From the NCBI RefSeq assembly GCF_002982075.1, contig NZ_PUEJ01000007.1, positions 62,001 through 126,000 on the forward strand: a stretch of 64,000 nt of DNA. Reading direction: 5' to 3'. The DNA is from Labrys okinawensis. Its GTDB lineage: Bacteria > Pseudomonadota > Alphaproteobacteria > Rhizobiales > Labraceae. The notes under the pieces are model-generated. The model saw only the letters and a list, made by a program, of their open reading frames with translations. It did not search any database and was not told where the DNA came from. A program made the translations under genes and the position numbers. Shown one piece after another: positions 44,493 through 53,401 of this stretch (the first letter of the stretch is position 1; every line of letters begins with the position of its first letter).

Positions 44493-45674
44493 ATGAACGA
44501 CCGGCATGGCGGCCTGGGAAGACTGGGGAACGAAATGGAATCTGCGCCCCTCGGCAGCCGCCCGTCCGGCGGAGCGAGTCCCTTTGCCGTGTCCGTCAGG
44601 GATGTCGCCATGATCTTCGGCGACGTCCATGCGGTCAAAAGCGCATCCTTCGACCTGCCCAAGGGCAAGTTTCTCACCATTCTCGGCCCGTCCGGCTCGG
44701 GCAAGACCACGCTGCTGCGCATGGTGGCCGGCTTCGATGCGCCGAGCCGGGGCGAGATCTTCATCAACGGCCAGCCCGTCAGCGCCGTGCCGCCGCACAA
44801 GCGGGCCATCGGCATGGTGTTCCAGAAACTGGCGCTGTTCCCGCACATGACGGCGGCGGAGAACGTCGCCTTCCCCCTCAAGATGCGCCGGCACGACGCC
44901 CGCGGCATCGCCGCCAAGGTGGAGCGCTATCTCGAACTCGTGCGCCTGGGCGGCTATGGCTCGCGCCGCATCAACGAATTGTCGGGCGGCCAGCAGCAGC
45001 GCGTGGCGATCGCCCGCGCCCTGGTGTTCGAGCCCGACCTCCTGCTGCTCGACGAGCCGCTGGCCGCGCTCGACCGCAAGCTGCGCGAGGAAATGCAGCT
45101 GGAGTTCCGCCGCATCCAGAAGGAGCTCGGGGTTACAACCATCAACGTCACCCACGACCAGCGCGAGGCCCTCGTGGTCTCGGACGAGATCATCGTGATG
45201 GACGGCGGGCAGATCCAGCAGAAGGCCCGCCCGCTCGACGCCTACAGGACGCCGGCCAACGCCTTCGTCGCCAATTTCATCGGCGTGACCAATTTCATCG
45301 AGGGCGTGGCCGGTGCCGCGACCGCCGCCGCCCTGGCCTTTACCAGCGCGGGCCTCGCCCTGGTCGGCGTATCGGCCAACCCCGCCGAACCGCCTGCGCC
45401 CGGTGAGGCCTGCCAGGGCGCCGTCCGGGCCGAGCAGATCCGGATCGCCCCGAGCGCGGACAGGCTGCAGGGCCTCGATACCGTCGTCGACGGCGTGGTG
45501 GTCGATTCCATCTTCGAGGGAGAGCGCATCGTCTACGAAATACGGGTCCCGGCCCTCGACGACGCGCTGCTGCGGGTCTTCGATCACGATCCCGTCGCGC
45601 ATCAGCAATTCACCCCTGGCGAGGCCGTCAGCCTGGGGTGGAATGCCAAGGATATGCACGTCTTCAAGAAGTGA
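44493..45674 (+). CDS. ABC transporter ATPase, spermidine/putrescine type
   Basis: This 393-residue PotA/FbpC-like ATPase has Walker A GPSGSGKTT, signature LSGGQQQR, Walker B LLLLDEPLAALD and switch His in VTHDQREA. A C-terminal TOBE regulatory domain (about 290-390) includes AVRAEQIRI. A second ATG at 44535 is possible. It opens an operon with a matching binding protein and two permeases, followed by a HisD-like dehydrogenase and an alcohol dehydrogenase, so the imported compound is probably oxidised by those enzymes. Confidence 0.9.
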   Translation: MNDRHGGLGRLGNEMESAPLGSRPSGGASPFAVSVRDVAMIFGDVHAVKSASFDLPKGKFLTILGPSGSGKTTLLRMVAGFDAPSRGEIFINGQPVSAVPPHKRAIGMVFQKLALFPHMTAAENVAFPLKMRRHDARGIAAKVERYLELVRLGGYGSRRINELSGGQQQRVAIARALVFEPDLLLLDEPLAALDRKLREEMQLEFRRIQKELGVTTINVTHDQREALVVSDEIIVMDGGQIQQKARPLDAYRTPANAFVANFIGVTNFIEGVAGAATAAALAFTSAGLALVGVSANPAEPPAPGEACQGAVRAEQIRIAPSADRLQGLDTVVDGVVVDSIFEGERIVYEIRVPALDDALLRVFDHDPVAHQQFTPGEAVSLGWNAKDMHVFKK

Positions 45675-45727
45675 CCCAAGTTCAAAAAGTGACCCCGCGA
45701 AGGGGCGCATCCAGAGGAGAACCAGTG

Positions 45728-46834
45728 ATGTCACACGATCAGTTCCTGTCAGTCGAGATCCGCCGGCGTACCCTGCTCGCCTCCCTGCTGGCGGCGAGCG
45801 CCACGGCTGCCTTGGGCACCGGCCGCGCCATGGCCGCCGAACCCGAAAAGCCCTCCGAGATCATCGTGCGCGCCTGGGGCGGCAGCTGGGTCGACGCCCT
45901 GAAGGCGGGCGTCTCCGACAGCTTCACCAAGAAGACCGGCATCGCCGTGCGCCATGACCTCACCGAGGACAACGAGATCCAGCCCAAGCTCTGGGCGGCC
46001 GTGGCCCAGAAGCGCACGCCGCCGATCCATGTGAACTGGGACACCACCACCAACGCCACCAAGTCGGCGCTGCGCGGCGTGACCGAGGATCTGTCCGACC
46101 TGCCCAACCTCAAGAACACCACCGAGCTCGCCAAGCCGGTCGGCCTCGACGGCTATCCGATCGTCAACACCTATGGCTATGTCTATGTGCTGGCCTATCG
46201 CCCGTCGGCCTTCCCGAACGGGGCGCCCAAATCCTGGAAGGACCTGCTCGATCCCAAGCTGAAGCGCCGCATCGCGCTCTACAATGACGGCATCGGCTTC
46301 CACTTCCCCGCCCAGGTCGCCGGCGGCGGCAAGCTGGAGGACATCCCGGCTAACATGCAGCCGGCCTGGGACTTCATCGCCAAGGTCAAGGAGCAACAGC
46401 CCCTCCTGGGCGAGGATCCCGATTTCACCACTTGGTTCCAGAAGGGCGAGATCGACGCGGCCTGCACCATTTCCACCAATGCGCGTGAGGCCAGGAAGAA
46501 CGGCATCGATCTCGCCTGGGTGGTGCCGGAGGAAGGCGCCAAGTTCGACACGGACGGGCTGTGGATCCCTAAGGGCCTGCCGGAGAACGAGCTCTACTGG
46601 GCCAAGCAATATATCGACCATGCCTTGACCAAGGAAGCCCAGCAGATCTGGCTCGACGGCCTTGGCCTGCCCGGCGTGGTGCCCGGCCTCACCCCGCCGG
46701 CCGATCTCGTCAACAATCCCGCCTATCCGACCAAGGAGGAGGACTTCAAGCATCTCATCCGCATCTCGTCGCGCACGCAGGTGGAGAACGAGAGCAAGTG
46801 GTTCGCCAAGTTCAAGGAAATCATGCAGGGCTGA
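45728..46834 (+). CDS. ABC transporter substrate-binding protein, PotD type
   Basis: This 368-residue exported protein has a Tat-like signal (RRRTLLASLLAASATAALG) and a family 1 polyamine/iron-type binding fold: IIVRAWGGSWVDALKAGV and YGYVYVLAYRPSAFPNGAP, with NTYG-like and TWFQKGEIDAACTIS segments. GAGGAG is upstream of ATG 45728. The ligand is unknown; polyamine-type binders in catabolic loci often take amino-alcohols, sulfonates or opines. Confidence 0.9.
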   Translation: MSHDQFLSVEIRRRTLLASLLAASATAALGTGRAMAAEPEKPSEIIVRAWGGSWVDALKAGVSDSFTKKTGIAVRHDLTEDNEIQPKLWAAVAQKRTPPIHVNWDTTTNATKSALRGVTEDLSDLPNLKNTTELAKPVGLDGYPIVNTYGYVYVLAYRPSAFPNGAPKSWKDLLDPKLKRRIALYNDGIGFHFPAQVAGGGKLEDIPANMQPAWDFIAKVKEQQPLLGEDPDFTTWFQKGEIDAACTISTNAREARKNGIDLAWVVPEEGAKFDTDGLWIPKGLPENELYWAKQYIDHALTKEAQQIWLDGLGLPGVVPGLTPPADLVNNPAYPTKEEDFKHLIRISSRTQVENESKWFAKFKEIMQG

Positions 46835-46845
46835 GGCATGCCTAG

Positions 46846-46968
46846 CCTTCTCCCCTTGCGGGAGAAGGTGCCCCGAAGGGGCGGATGAGGGGTGAAACGC
46901 AGCCTTGCAAGGCAACGGCCAACACCCCTCATCCCCCTGCCGGGACCTTCTCCCGCAAGGGGAGAAGG
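46846..46968. repeat. Palindromic intergenic repeat family D
   Basis: CCTTCTCCCCTTGCGGGAGAAGG and its inverse bound about 78 bases, with inner GGATGAGGGGTG and CACCCCTCATCC pairing. It lies between the binding-protein and first-permease genes, where a stable mRNA hairpin can give more binding protein than permease. No other copy is in the window, but the form is typical of dispersed units. Confidence 0.8.
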
Positions 46969-46992
46969 CAAATTCCACTAAGGACCGACAGG

Positions 46993-47937
46993 ATGAGCTC
47001 TTCGCGTGCCGCCTATCCCTTGACCTGGCGTATCATGGATGCGCTCGAGCACCTGGCCGCCCTTGCGTGGCCCTCCAGCTTCCGGGCGGGCCTGCCCTAT
47101 CTGATGCTGCTGCCCGCGCTGGTGCTGGTCGGCCTGCTCGTGCTTGGCCTCATTCAGATGGGCGATGCCAGCCTGCGCGTCCTCGACACCAACACCTTCC
47201 TGATGTCGGAGACCTATACGCTTGCCAATTACCAGCGCGTGGTGAGCGAAAGCTTCTTCACCGCCGTGGCCGGGCGCAGCCTGATGGGCGCGGTCATCGT
47301 AACGCTCGCCACGCTGATCCTGGCCTTTCCCTATGCCTATCTGATGGTGCGCACGCGCTCCTCGGGCCTGCGCAAGTTCCTGCTGGTCGCGCTGTTCCTG
47401 CCCTTCTTCATCGGCCAGGTGGTGCGCGCCTATGGCTGGCTGATCATCCTGGGCAATCAGGGCATGGTCAACGAAGCGCTCGGCCTGGTCGGCGTGGCGC
47501 CCATGCGCCTGCTCTACAACTATCCCGCCGTGCTTTTCGGCCTCGTCCAGTACATGCTGCCCTTCGCTGTCCTGATGCTGGCGCCGGCCCTGACGGCTAT
47601 ACCGGCGGAACTGGAAGCCGCCGCCGCCTCGCTCGGCGCGGGCTGGGTACGGACCTTCCGGCACATCGTCCTGCCCCTCGCCCGGCCGGGCCTGGTGGGC
47701 GCCGGCCTCGTGGTCGTCACCCTCTCGCTCACCGATTTCGCGGTGCCCGCCATCCTGGGCGGCGGCACCCAGGATTTCATCGCCAACGCCATCTACGACC
47801 AGTTCTTCCGCACCTCCGACCAGGGCCTGGGCGCTACGCTCTCGCTGATGCTGGTGGCGGTCGGCTCCATCCTCGTCGGCGTGGTGTTCATGCTGTTCGG
47901 AGCCGGGACCCTGGCCATGAACGGCAAGAAGAACTGA
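46993..47937 (+). CDS. ABC transporter permease 1, PotB type
   Basis: This 314-residue permease has six transmembrane helices. A first helix PYLMLLPALVLVGLLVLGL follows an N-terminal cytoplasmic stretch, and the coupling loop ELEAAAASLGAGWVRTFRHIVLPLARPG contains the EAA motif. ATG 46993 was chosen over upstream codons that lie in repeat D. It works with the downstream permease. Confidence 0.9.
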   Translation: MSSSRAAYPLTWRIMDALEHLAALAWPSSFRAGLPYLMLLPALVLVGLLVLGLIQMGDASLRVLDTNTFLMSETYTLANYQRVVSESFFTAVAGRSLMGAVIVTLATLILAFPYAYLMVRTRSSGLRKFLLVALFLPFFIGQVVRAYGWLIILGNQGMVNEALGLVGVAPMRLLYNYPAVLFGLVQYMLPFAVLMLAPALTAIPAELEAAAASLGAGWVRTFRHIVLPLARPGLVGAGLVVVTLSLTDFAVPAILGGGTQDFIANAIYDQFFRTSDQGLGATLSLMLVAVGSILVGVVFMLFGAGTLAMNGKKN

Positions 47938-47950
47938 GCGGAGAGCGCAA

Positions 47951-48751
47951 ATGACCGGCAGCACCAGCAAGTCCATCGTGATCTGGGGCTTCGTGATCGC
48001 GGCCCTGGTCATGCTGTCGGCGCCGACCATCGTGGTCCTCGGCGCCTCCTTCACCGCGGGCAACATCATCACCTTCCCGCCCGAAGGCCTTTCCCTGCGC
48101 TGGTACGGCGCCATCGCCCAGGCGAGCGATCTGCGCCAGGCCTTCCTGCGCTCCTTGATCGTGGCGACGATCTGCACGCTGATCGCCGTGCCCGTGGGCA
48201 CGCTGGCCGGCATCGCGCTCGCCAAATACAAGGTCCGCTTCGAGCGCTCGATCCAGGTCTACCTGCTACTGCCCTTCACCATCCCGCTGATCGGCTCGGG
48301 CATCGGCATGATGCTGGTCTTCGGCAATCTCGGCGTGCTCGGCCGGCTCTGGCCCGTCGGCATCGCCTGCTGCGTGATCAACCTGCCCTTCATGATCTGG
48401 GCCGTCACGGCCAGCGCCAGCAATCTCAGCCCGGACCTGGAGCTCGCCGCGGCCAATTGCGGTGCACCGCCCTTGCAGCGCTTCCTCTACATCATCCTGC
48501 CCGCGGTGCTGCCGGGGGTGATCACCGGCTCGCTCCTGATGTTCATTCTCGCCCTCAACGAGTTCCTGGTCAGCCTGCTCCTGGTGGATGCGCGCTCCGT
48601 CACGCTGCCGGTGCAGATCTACAATTCCATCCGCTCCATCATCACGCCGGACCTCGCCGCCATTTCCGTCGTCTTCATCGCCTGCGCCGGCCTCGCCATC
48701 GCCCTCCTCGACCGGCTCGTCGGCCTCGACATCTTCCTCAAATCCAAATGA
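47951..48751 (+). CDS. ABC transporter permease 2, PotC type
   Basis: This 266-residue permease starts with WGFVIAALVMLSAPTIVVLGASF and has the EAA loop as DLELAAANCGAPPLQRFLYIILPAVLPG. It starts 13 bases after its partner. Together with the ATPase and binding protein it completes an importer of the spermidine/putrescine class. Confidence 0.91.
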   Translation: MTGSTSKSIVIWGFVIAALVMLSAPTIVVLGASFTAGNIITFPPEGLSLRWYGAIAQASDLRQAFLRSLIVATICTLIAVPVGTLAGIALAKYKVRFERSIQVYLLLPFTIPLIGSGIGMMLVFGNLGVLGRLWPVGIACCVINLPFMIWAVTASASNLSPDLELAAANCGAPPLQRFLYIILPAVLPGVITGSLLMFILALNEFLVSLLLVDARSVTLPVQIYNSIRSIITPDLAAISVVFIACAGLAIALLDRLVGLDIFLKSK

Positions 48752-48791
48752 ACCTTCCCGGCCTGCGCGGCCGCGCATTCAGGATAGAACG

Positions 48792-50120
48792 ATGACCTCA
48801 GCCCGCTTCTACGATTATGCCAGCCTCAGCGTGGAGGAGAAGGCCGCCCTGCTGCGCCGTTCGGAAACGGACATTTCCAAATTCATCGAGAAGGTCGCGC
48901 CGATCCTGGAGGCGGTGAGGACCGAGGGCGATGCCGCGCTGGCCCGTTTCGGCCGGGAGCTGGACAGGGCCGAAGTGACCGAGGCCAATCTCAAGGTCAC
49001 GCCGGCCGAGTTCGACGCCGCCTTCGGCCAGGTCGATAGCGACGTCGTCGCGGCGATCACTTTCGGCATCGACAATATCCGCCGCTTCCACGAGGAGCAG
49101 AAGCCGGAGGCGATGTGGCTGAAGGAGATCCGGCCCGGCGCCTATGCCGGCGACCGCTTCACGCCGATCCAGTCGGTCGCTCTCTATGTGCCGCGCGGCA
49201 AGGGCTCCTTCCCGTCCGTGACCATGATGACCTCGGTTCCGGCCGTAGTCGCCGGCGTGCCCAACCTTGCCATCGTCACCCCGCCGGCGCCCGACGGCTC
49301 GGTGGATGCGGCCACGCTGGTCGCCGCCAGGCTCGCGGGCGTGGAGACCGTCTACAAGGTCGGCGGCGCGCAGGCGGTCGCAGCCGTCGCCTATGGCACC
49401 GAGACCGTCAAGCCGGCCCTCAAGATCGTCGGCCCCGGCAGCCCCTGGGTGGTCGCCGCCAAGCGCCTGCTCTCCGGTGTCATCGACACCGGCCTGCCGG
49501 CCGGCCCTTCCGAGGTGATGATCCTGGCCGACGACAGCGTGCATGGCGGCCTCGCCGCGCTCGATCTGCTGATCGAGGCCGAGCACGGCCCGGATTCCTC
49601 GGCCTATCTCGTCACCCATAGCCGCCGGGTCGCCGAAGAAGCGCTTGCGGCCTTGCCCGAGCACTGGGCCCGCATGACCGAGCAGCGCGTCGCCTTCTCC
49701 AAGGCCGTGCTGACGGGCAGCACCGGCGGCGTGGTGCTGACCTCGTCGATCGAGGAGAGCTACCAATTCGTCAACGCCTATGCGCCCGAGCACCTGGAAA
49801 TCCTGTCCGAGGAGCCTTTCATCCATCTCGGCCACATCACCGAGGCCTCCGAGATCCTGATGGGGACCCACACGCCGGTCAGCATCGCCAATTTCTCGCT
49901 GGGGCCGAATGCCGTGCTGCCGACCAGCCGCTGGGCCCGGACCTTCGGCCCGCTTTCGGTGAGCGATTTCGTCAAGCGTTCGTCGATCGGCTATGTCACC
50001 GCGCCGGCCTATGCCGAATTCGCCCGTCATTCCCACAAGCTGGCCCTCTATGAGGGCTTTTCCTCCCATGCCAATGCCGTCTCGCCGATCCGCGAGGCCT
50101 ATCTCAAGAAGGGCGGTTGA
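48792..50120 (+). CDS. Histidinol dehydrogenase paralogue (HpsN-like)
   Basis: This 442-residue protein has the full HisD fold, with [23 protein letters not shown] and the general-base pair in APEHLE. Residues that bind zinc and histidinol in HisD are changed: the Gln of QAEH is Glu262 (His265 kept), the Asp of GDYASG is Asn367, and the His of the TNHVLPT motif is Ala374. The late His (SHANAV) is kept. It is therefore likely an NAD-dependent dehydrogenase for another alcohol; HpsN, which oxidises dihydroxypropanesulfonate, is such a paralogue. The ABC, alcohol dehydrogenase and regulator genes around it indicate catabolism. Confidence 0.85.
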   Translation: MTSARFYDYASLSVEEKAALLRRSETDISKFIEKVAPILEAVRTEGDAALARFGRELDRAEVTEANLKVTPAEFDAAFGQVDSDVVAAITFGIDNIRRFHEEQKPEAMWLKEIRPGAYAGDRFTPIQSVALYVPRGKGSFPSVTMMTSVPAVVAGVPNLAIVTPPAPDGSVDAATLVAARLAGVETVYKVGGAQAVAAVAYGTETVKPALKIVGPGSPWVVAAKRLLSGVIDTGLPAGPSEVMILADDSVHGGLAALDLLIEAEHGPDSSAYLVTHSRRVAEEALAALPEHWARMTEQRVAFSKAVLTGSTGGVVLTSSIEESYQFVNAYAPEHLEILSEEPFIHLGHITEASEILMGTHTPVSIANFSLGPNAVLPTSRWARTFGPLSVSDFVKRSSIGYVTAPAYAEFARHSHKLALYEGFSSHANAVSPIREAYLKKGG

Positions 50121-50123
50121 GCG

Positions 50124-51167
50124 ATGAAGGCTGTCCGGCTGCATGATGTCAGGGACCTGCGGGTGGAGGCGGTCGACCCGCCCTCTTCCCCCCCGCCCGG
50201 CCACGTGAACCTCGCGGTCAGGGCCGCCGGCATCTGCGGCTCGGACCTGCACAATTACCGGACCGGCCAGTGGATCACGCGCCGTCCCTCGGTAGCGGGC
50301 CACGAATTCTGCGGCCGCGTGACGGCGATCGGCGAGGGAGTGAGCGGCTTTGCGATCGGCGATGTCGTCGTCGCCGATTCCCGGTTCTGGTGCGGCAGCT
50401 GCCCCGCCTGTGTCGGCGGGCGCCATAATGTCTGCGAGAATCTCGGCTTTGTGGGTGAGGCCTGCGACGGAGGCTTTGCCGAAGCCGTGCAATTGCCCGC
50501 CCGGCTGCTCGTGCCGCACGCGCCTTCGCTGCCGCCTCGGATCGCCGCCATGGCCGAGCCGCTGGCGGTCGCGCTGCATGCGGTACGACGCCTTGCCGCC
50601 GCGCACGGAGAGCCGGTGCTCGTGGTCGGCTGCGGCACGATCGGAGGCCTGTGCGCCCTCCTGCTCGCCCATCTGCATGACGGTCCCATCCTGCTCAGCG
50701 ACCCCAATACCGGGCGGGCCGATTTGGTGTCGGCCTTGAGCGGCGGCAGGCGGGTCGGCTTGGCGGCCCAGGAGATTGATGCCGCGCTTGGAGGGCGGCG
50801 CCTGCGCCATGCCATCGATGCGACGGGCCATGCCGGGGCCATCGCAACGACGCTCGGCCTCCTCGCCGGCGCCGGTGCGCTCTGCCTGGTCGGCATCGGG
50901 CATGGCAAGCTCGACATCGACCCCACCGAGCTGGTCGAGCGCGAGATCGCCCTGATCGGCTGCCATGCCTTCGCCGATGACGAACTCGTGCAGGCCACGT
51001 CTCTGCTGGTGGCGCTGCAAGGCAGCCTCGAGCAGCTCTGTGACATCCTGCCCGGCCTGGACGACGTCCCCGCGGCCTATGAGCGCTTGCTGGCCGGCCA
51101 GGGCACGAAGCTGAAAACCATCGTCCAGCTCATGGACGCACCGGCTCCTCTTTTCCCGATCGCATGA
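50124..51167 (+). CDS. Zinc-dependent medium-chain alcohol dehydrogenase
   Basis: This 347-residue MDR enzyme has the catalytic zinc site (ICGSDLH, GHEFCGRV) and the structural zinc lobe with four cysteines (CGSCPACVGGRHNVC). The NAD-binding VVGCGTIGGL follows. The conserved Glu in AEPLAVALH is present. It begins four bases after the HisD-like gene and overlaps the GntR-type frame only outside that gene's true start. It probably oxidises the same imported alcohol or its isomer. Confidence 0.92.
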   Translation: MKAVRLHDVRDLRVEAVDPPSSPPPGHVNLAVRAAGICGSDLHNYRTGQWITRRPSVAGHEFCGRVTAIGEGVSGFAIGDVVVADSRFWCGSCPACVGGRHNVCENLGFVGEACDGGFAEAVQLPARLLVPHAPSLPPRIAAMAEPLAVALHAVRRLAAAHGEPVLVVGCGTIGGLCALLLAHLHDGPILLSDPNTGRADLVSALSGGRRVGLAAQEIDAALGGRRLRHAIDATGHAGAIATTLGLLAGAGALCLVGIGHGKLDIDPTELVEREIALIGCHAFADDELVQATSLLVALQGSLEQLCDILPGLDDVPAAYERLLAGQGTKLKTIVQLMDAPAPLFPIA

Positions 51168-51226
51168 TTGAACCAGACTTTCCCGATATCAGGCCTTCTC
51201 GACAACGCCACGCAGGAGACAGGACC

Positions 51227-51964
51227 ATGGACGTTCTTTCCGACGCCGCCTCTCCCCTCTATGAGAAGGTCAAGGACTTCGTCCTCGGCAACATCGCCAG
51301 CGGCAAATGGGGGCGCCAGGCGCGTCTTCCTTCCGAGCATGAACTCGTCGCCGCGCTCGGCGTCTCGCGCATGACCGTGCACCGGGCCCTGCGCGAACTG
51401 ACGGCCCAGGGGCATCTGCGCCGCATACCGGGAGTCGGCACCTTCGTCGCGCCGCCCAAGCCGCAATCGACGCTCATCGAGATCAGCAACATCGCCACCG
51501 AAATCAAGGCTCGCGGCAGCCGCCATCGTGCCGAGGTTGTCCTGCTCGAACGCGTGCATCATCCCGCGCCGGAATTGATGATCGCCTTCGAATTCGAGGC
51601 GATCAAGCCGGTGGACCATTCCATCGTCATCCATTTCGAAAACGACGTGCCGGTGCAGCTCGAGGAGCGCTACGTCAACACCGATCTGGTCAGCGGCTAT
51701 CTCGACCAGGACTACACCAATGCGGCGACCTATGAATATCTGCAGCAATCCACGCCCCTGACCGAGGTCGAACAGCTGATCAGCGCCTTGCCGGCGGGAG
51801 AGGAAACCGCGCGCCTGCTCCATATCCGCCCCGGCGACAGCTGCCTCGTCCTGCACCGCAAGACCTTCACGGGGCCGCTCGTCGCGACGGTGAACACCTT
51901 CACCTATGTCGGCAGCCGCTATTCGCTGGGCAGCCGCTATCTGACCACCAACAGGTCGGCATAA
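51227..51964 (+). CDS. GntR-family regulator with UTRA domain (HutC-like)
   Basis: This 245-residue regulator has an N-terminal winged helix (YEKVKDFVLGNIASGKWGRQARLPSEHELVAALGVSRMTVHRALREL) and a C-terminal UTRA ligand domain with PVQLEERYVN and ATYEYLQQSTPLTEVEQLI, as in HutC. CAGGAG precedes ATG 51227. There are no hut enzyme genes here, so it more likely senses the substrate of the adjacent transporter/dehydrogenase operon and represses that operon. Confidence 0.9.
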   Translation: MDVLSDAASPLYEKVKDFVLGNIASGKWGRQARLPSEHELVAALGVSRMTVHRALRELTAQGHLRRIPGVGTFVAPPKPQSTLIEISNIATEIKARGSRHRAEVVLLERVHHPAPELMIAFEFEAIKPVDHSIVIHFENDVPVQLEERYVNTDLVSGYLDQDYTNAATYEYLQQSTPLTEVEQLISALPAGEETARLLHIRPGDSCLVLHRKTFTGPLVATVNTFTYVGSRYSLGSRYLTTNRSA

Positions 51965-52100
51965 CGGCCGTCATCCTCCCAAGAGCAAAGCGCGTTTGGA
52001 CGGAAATGCTTGTTTGCTCTCACTCTTTGGTTCGACGCGTGTTTGCGATTCTGGGCGTAACCGCCAATCGCAAAACGCTATTGAGGCTGGGCTTTCCTTC

Positions 52101-53255
52101 ATGCAATTGGTGAATATTCACGATTATCGCGAGGCGGCGCGGCGCCGCCTGCCGAAGATCTTCTTCGACTATATCGATGGCGGGTCCTTCGAGGAGGAGA
52201 CCCTCCGCGCCAATCGCCGCGATTACGCCAGGCTGACCCTGCGCCAGAACGTGCTGGTGGAGCCGCGCGGGCAGGACCTTTCCACGCATTATCTCGGCAC
52301 GCGCCATCCCCTGCCCTTCATGCTGGGCCCGGTCGGCTTTCTCGGTCTCTATGCCGGCAGGGGCGAGGAGAAGGCCGCCAGGGCGGCGCATGCGGCGGGG
52401 ATCGCGCTCTGCCTGTCCAACTTCTCCATCGCCTCGCTGGCGGATGTGCGGCAGGCGACCGAGGGCCCGCTGCATTTCCAGCTCTACGTGCTCGATGATC
52501 GTTCGCTTTGCGACGAGTTCCTGGAGGGCGCCCGGCTGGCCGGAGCGGACACGCTGTTCGTGACCGTCGACACCGCGATCACCGGAATCCGTGAACGCGA
52601 CGTCCGCAATGGCTTCCGCTCGCTGACACGGGTGACGCCGGGCCTGTTCCTCGGCCTCGCCCGCAAGCCGGGCTGGCTGCTCGACGTGGCGGCACGCGGC
52701 ATGCCGAGCGTGCGGGCGATCGAGCACCGGCGCGACTTCGGGCGCGGCGCGCTCGAACAGGCCGCCAATCTCTCGCGCCATATCGACAAGACGGTGTCGT
52801 GGAAAGACATGGCCTGGCTGCGCGAACGCTGGCAGGGCCGGCTGGTCGTCAAAGGCGTTCTCGCCCCCGAGGATGCGCTGAAGGCCAGGTCGATGGGCCT
52901 GGATGGCGTGGTGATCTCCAACCATGGCGGACGCCAGCTCGACGGGGCCTCGAGCACCATCGCGGCCCTGCCCGCCATCCGCCGGGCGGTCGGCCCCGAT
53001 TTCTGCCTGATGCTCGACGGCGGCATCCGCCGCGGCACCGACATCGTCAAGGCCATCGGCCTCGGCGCCGACGGCGTCATGCTGGGCCGCGCCTACACCT
53101 ATGGCCTGGCCGCCGCTGGAGAGGCCGGGGTTGCCGGCGTGATCGACATCCTCACCCGCGAGATCGCCATCACCCTGACGCTGATGGGCGTGGCCTCGAT
53201 CGACGAGCTGAAGTCGCTCGGCACCAAGGCCGTCATTTCGGCCGATCGAGGCTGA
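52101..53255 (+). CDS. FMN-dependent alpha-hydroxy acid dehydrogenase (LldD/mandelate type)
   Basis: This 384-residue flavoenzyme oxidises an L-2-hydroxy acid to a 2-oxo acid, delivering electrons to the respiratory chain. Signatures are DYIDGGSFEEET, the FMN loop around MLGPVGFLGLYAGRGE, and the active-site VISNHGGRQLDG with its His and Arg, then DGGIRRGTDIVKAIGLGA. The ATG at 52101 gives the family N-terminus. It is 136 bases after the regulator and could process the acid made by the dehydrogenases. Confidence 0.92.
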   Translation: MQLVNIHDYREAARRRLPKIFFDYIDGGSFEEETLRANRRDYARLTLRQNVLVEPRGQDLSTHYLGTRHPLPFMLGPVGFLGLYAGRGEEKAARAAHAAGIALCLSNFSIASLADVRQATEGPLHFQLYVLDDRSLCDEFLEGARLAGADTLFVTVDTAITGIRERDVRNGFRSLTRVTPGLFLGLARKPGWLLDVAARGMPSVRAIEHRRDFGRGALEQAANLSRHIDKTVSWKDMAWLRERWQGRLVVKGVLAPEDALKARSMGLDGVVISNHGGRQLDGASSTIAALPAIRRAVGPDFCLMLDGGIRRGTDIVKAIGLGADGVMLGRAYTYGLAAAGEAGVAGVIDILTREIAITLTLMGVASIDELKSLGTKAVISADRG

Positions 53256-53282
53256 AGCGCCTTGCGACGGGCCGGCGTTTCG

Positions 53283-53360
53283 GTGTGCCGATCTCCAGAT
53301 CGGCAATCTTGGAAACGATACACCTTACCAGGAGCAATGCCGATCTGGAGATCGGCACAC
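53283..53360. repeat. Inverted-repeat element with self-palindromic arms
   Basis: GTGTGCCGATCTCCAGATCGGCA (53283-53305) and its exact inverse (53338-53360) flank 32 bases. Each arm contains GCCGATCT-CC/GG-AGATCGGC, itself a palindrome. It sits between two convergent genes, where a stable bidirectional hairpin could end transcription from both sides. Confidence 0.85.
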
Positions 53361-53401
53361 CATGCGCGGTGGCATGGCCAGCGCCTGCCTTCTGATTGCC
53401 C

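Noticed and set aside
48792-50120. Histidine biosynthesis hisD
   Set aside because: It sits in an import/catabolic operon away from his genes and lacks key histidinol/zinc residues.
48798-51020. 740-codon minus-strand open frame
   Set aside because: It is antisense to the HisD-like and alcohol dehydrogenase genes, a GC-rich artefact.
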